Below are positions 63,209 through 64,000 of a stretch of DNA of 64,000 bases, in pieces. The stretch lies in contig JAEHGX010000002.1 of assembly GCA_019248265.1 (NCBI GenBank), positions 1 to 64,000 on the forward strand, read 5' to 3'. A program made the position numbers and the translations under genes. How positions within the stretch are numbered: position 1 is the stretch's first letter; each line of letters starts with the position of its first letter. This DNA comes from Candidatus Falkowbacteria bacterium S5_I03 (lineage in GTDB: Bacteria; Patescibacteriota; Patescibacteriia; Patescibacteriales; UBA12465). A model generated the notes under the pieces. That model did no database searches. It was not told the DNA's origin and saw only the letters and a program-made list of their open reading frames with translations.

Positions 63209-64000
63209 TTATTTCTTTAATACTTTATGATAAAGTTCCACATATTTCTTGGCCGGAATTTCCCAACTGTTTGATTGCTTCATGGCTCTTTTGACCAAGC
63301 TCTTCCAAACAGTTTTATGCTTATAATTTTCCAGAGCCCTAATAATCGCCGCATAGAATAAATTGGCATCCTCGGTTTTAAAAGTAAAACCGGTTCCCTG
63401 TTTGAGCGTCGGATTAAAATTATCAACCGTATCATATAGGCCGCCGATTTCTCTAACCACCGGGATGCAGCCATAGCGCATAGCGATTAACTGGTTAATG
63501 CCGCAAGGTTCATGATTAGAAGGCAACAAGAATAAATCGCTGGCCGCATATAATAAAGTTTCCAATTTTTGATCAAAGGGCAACCAAATAATGCGGTCGG
63601 GGAATTTCCGCTGCAGTTTTTTAATCGGTTTAATATATTCCTTGCTGCCATCGCCCATAAAAACTAATTGGACGTCAGTCTTAAGCAGCAACTCAATAAT
63701 TTTTAAAATTAAATTAAAACCTTTTTGAAAAGTTACCCGTGAAGTTGTGCAGAGTATCGGCACCTGCGCTTTTACCGGCAGACCAATTTTCTTTTGCAAA
63801 TAAGTTTTGTTGGTCGCCTTACGCGCAACAGTCGCAGCCGAATAAACCTCATGAAGAGTTTTATCTTTTTCCGGATTATAAGTGTTGTAATCAATCCCGT
63901 TAATGATGCCGAATAATTTTCCGGAGCGATTTTTTAGAATACGATTTAAATCTTGACCGAATTTCTTGGTCATGATTTCTTGCCGATATTGTTCGCTGAC
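63209..64000 (-). CDS. glgA: Glycogen synthase (GT5), C-terminal part; 5' end outside the window
   Basis: 264 codons are visible and the frame is open to the right edge (VSEQYRQEI before the first internal Met), so the gene starts beyond 64000. It adds glucose from ADP-glucose to alpha-1,4-glucan. LFGIINGIDYNTYNPEKD is the linker block. VTFQKGFNLILKIIELLL follows, and PSNHEPCGINQLIAMRYG has the EPCG and donor-binding Glu. Paired with the GH57 gene, it suggests internal glucan turnover. Confidence 0.9.
   Translation of the reverse strand, partial: VSEQYRQEIMTKKFGQDLNRILKNRSGKLFGIINGIDYNTYNPEKDKTLHEVYSAATVARKATNKTYLQKKIGLPVKAQVPILCTTSRVTFQKGFNLILKIIELLLKTDVQLVFMGDGSKEYIKPIKKLQRKFPDRIIWLPFDQKLETLLYAASDLFLLPSNHEPCGINQLIAMRYGCIPVVREIGGLYDTVDNFNPTLKQGTGFTFKTEDANLFYAAIIRALENYKHKTVWKSLVKRAMKQSNSWEIPAKKYVELYHKVLKK

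Overview
The window looks like a chromosomal segment of a Patescibacteria (Candidate Phyla Radiation) bacterium. It is AT-rich and densely packed, with short gaps and ATGA-type start/stop overlaps. RNA polymerase subunits are compact (RpoB 1100 aa, RpoC 1306 aa). It has a four-subunit archaeal-type pyruvate:ferredoxin oxidoreductase, a fused ADP-forming acyl-CoA synthetase, type IV secretion pilin-like proteins, and very large Cys-rich secreted proteins. TGA and TAA are used as ordinary stops, so code 11 fits. This assignment is inferred from gene content; no rRNA is present to confirm it.

Layout. 1-650: the 5' end of a histidine-phosphatase-like gene, then an independently transcribed small RNA with a tRNA-like fold and its own terminator. 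645-4680: three tandem genes of a phosphohistidine-swivel (PEP-utiliser) family, the middle one broken by a stop codon and a frameshift; a fourth copy lies at 45383-46873. 4684-10142: a RibL/TagD-like nucleotidyltransferase and a SAM-cycle set (metK, ahcY, PfkB-type kinase), interrupted by a monocistronic secreted protein with a type IX secretion sorting domain. 10129-23240: a cluster encoding a T4SS/VirB6-like membrane protein, a 2723-aa Cys-rich surface protein and companion membrane proteins. 23284-27333: rsmA, leuS and an exonuclease III gene. 27395-33575 (plus strand): a DsbA-like thiol oxidoreductase and porGDAB, with two T4SS-pilin-like Cys-rich genes interleaved. 33637-45308 (minus strand): a probable long operon rnhA, recJ, lepA, murJ, two glycosylation genes, acd, two tiny membrane proteins and an exported protein. 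46943-54192: rpoC and rpoB. 54400-58789: murE, a coiled-coil protein and ftsK. 58883-64000: a CDF transporter, a polysaccharide pyruvyl transferase-like protein, an APH-fold kinase, a GH57 glycosidase and the C-terminal part of glycogen synthase.

How the genes fit together. Por and Acd together would turn pyruvate into acetate with reduced ferredoxin and one ATP. MetK, AhcY and the PfkB kinase form most of a SAM recycling route. The most distinctive content is a putative surface or secretion apparatus split over two loci: VirB6-like protein plus giant Cys-rich protein on one strand, and two pilin-like Cys-rich proteins, one with a peptidase-like tail, on the other. A DsbA homologue that could form their disulfides is encoded nearby. 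No stretch longer than about 300 bases is without a gene or RNA.
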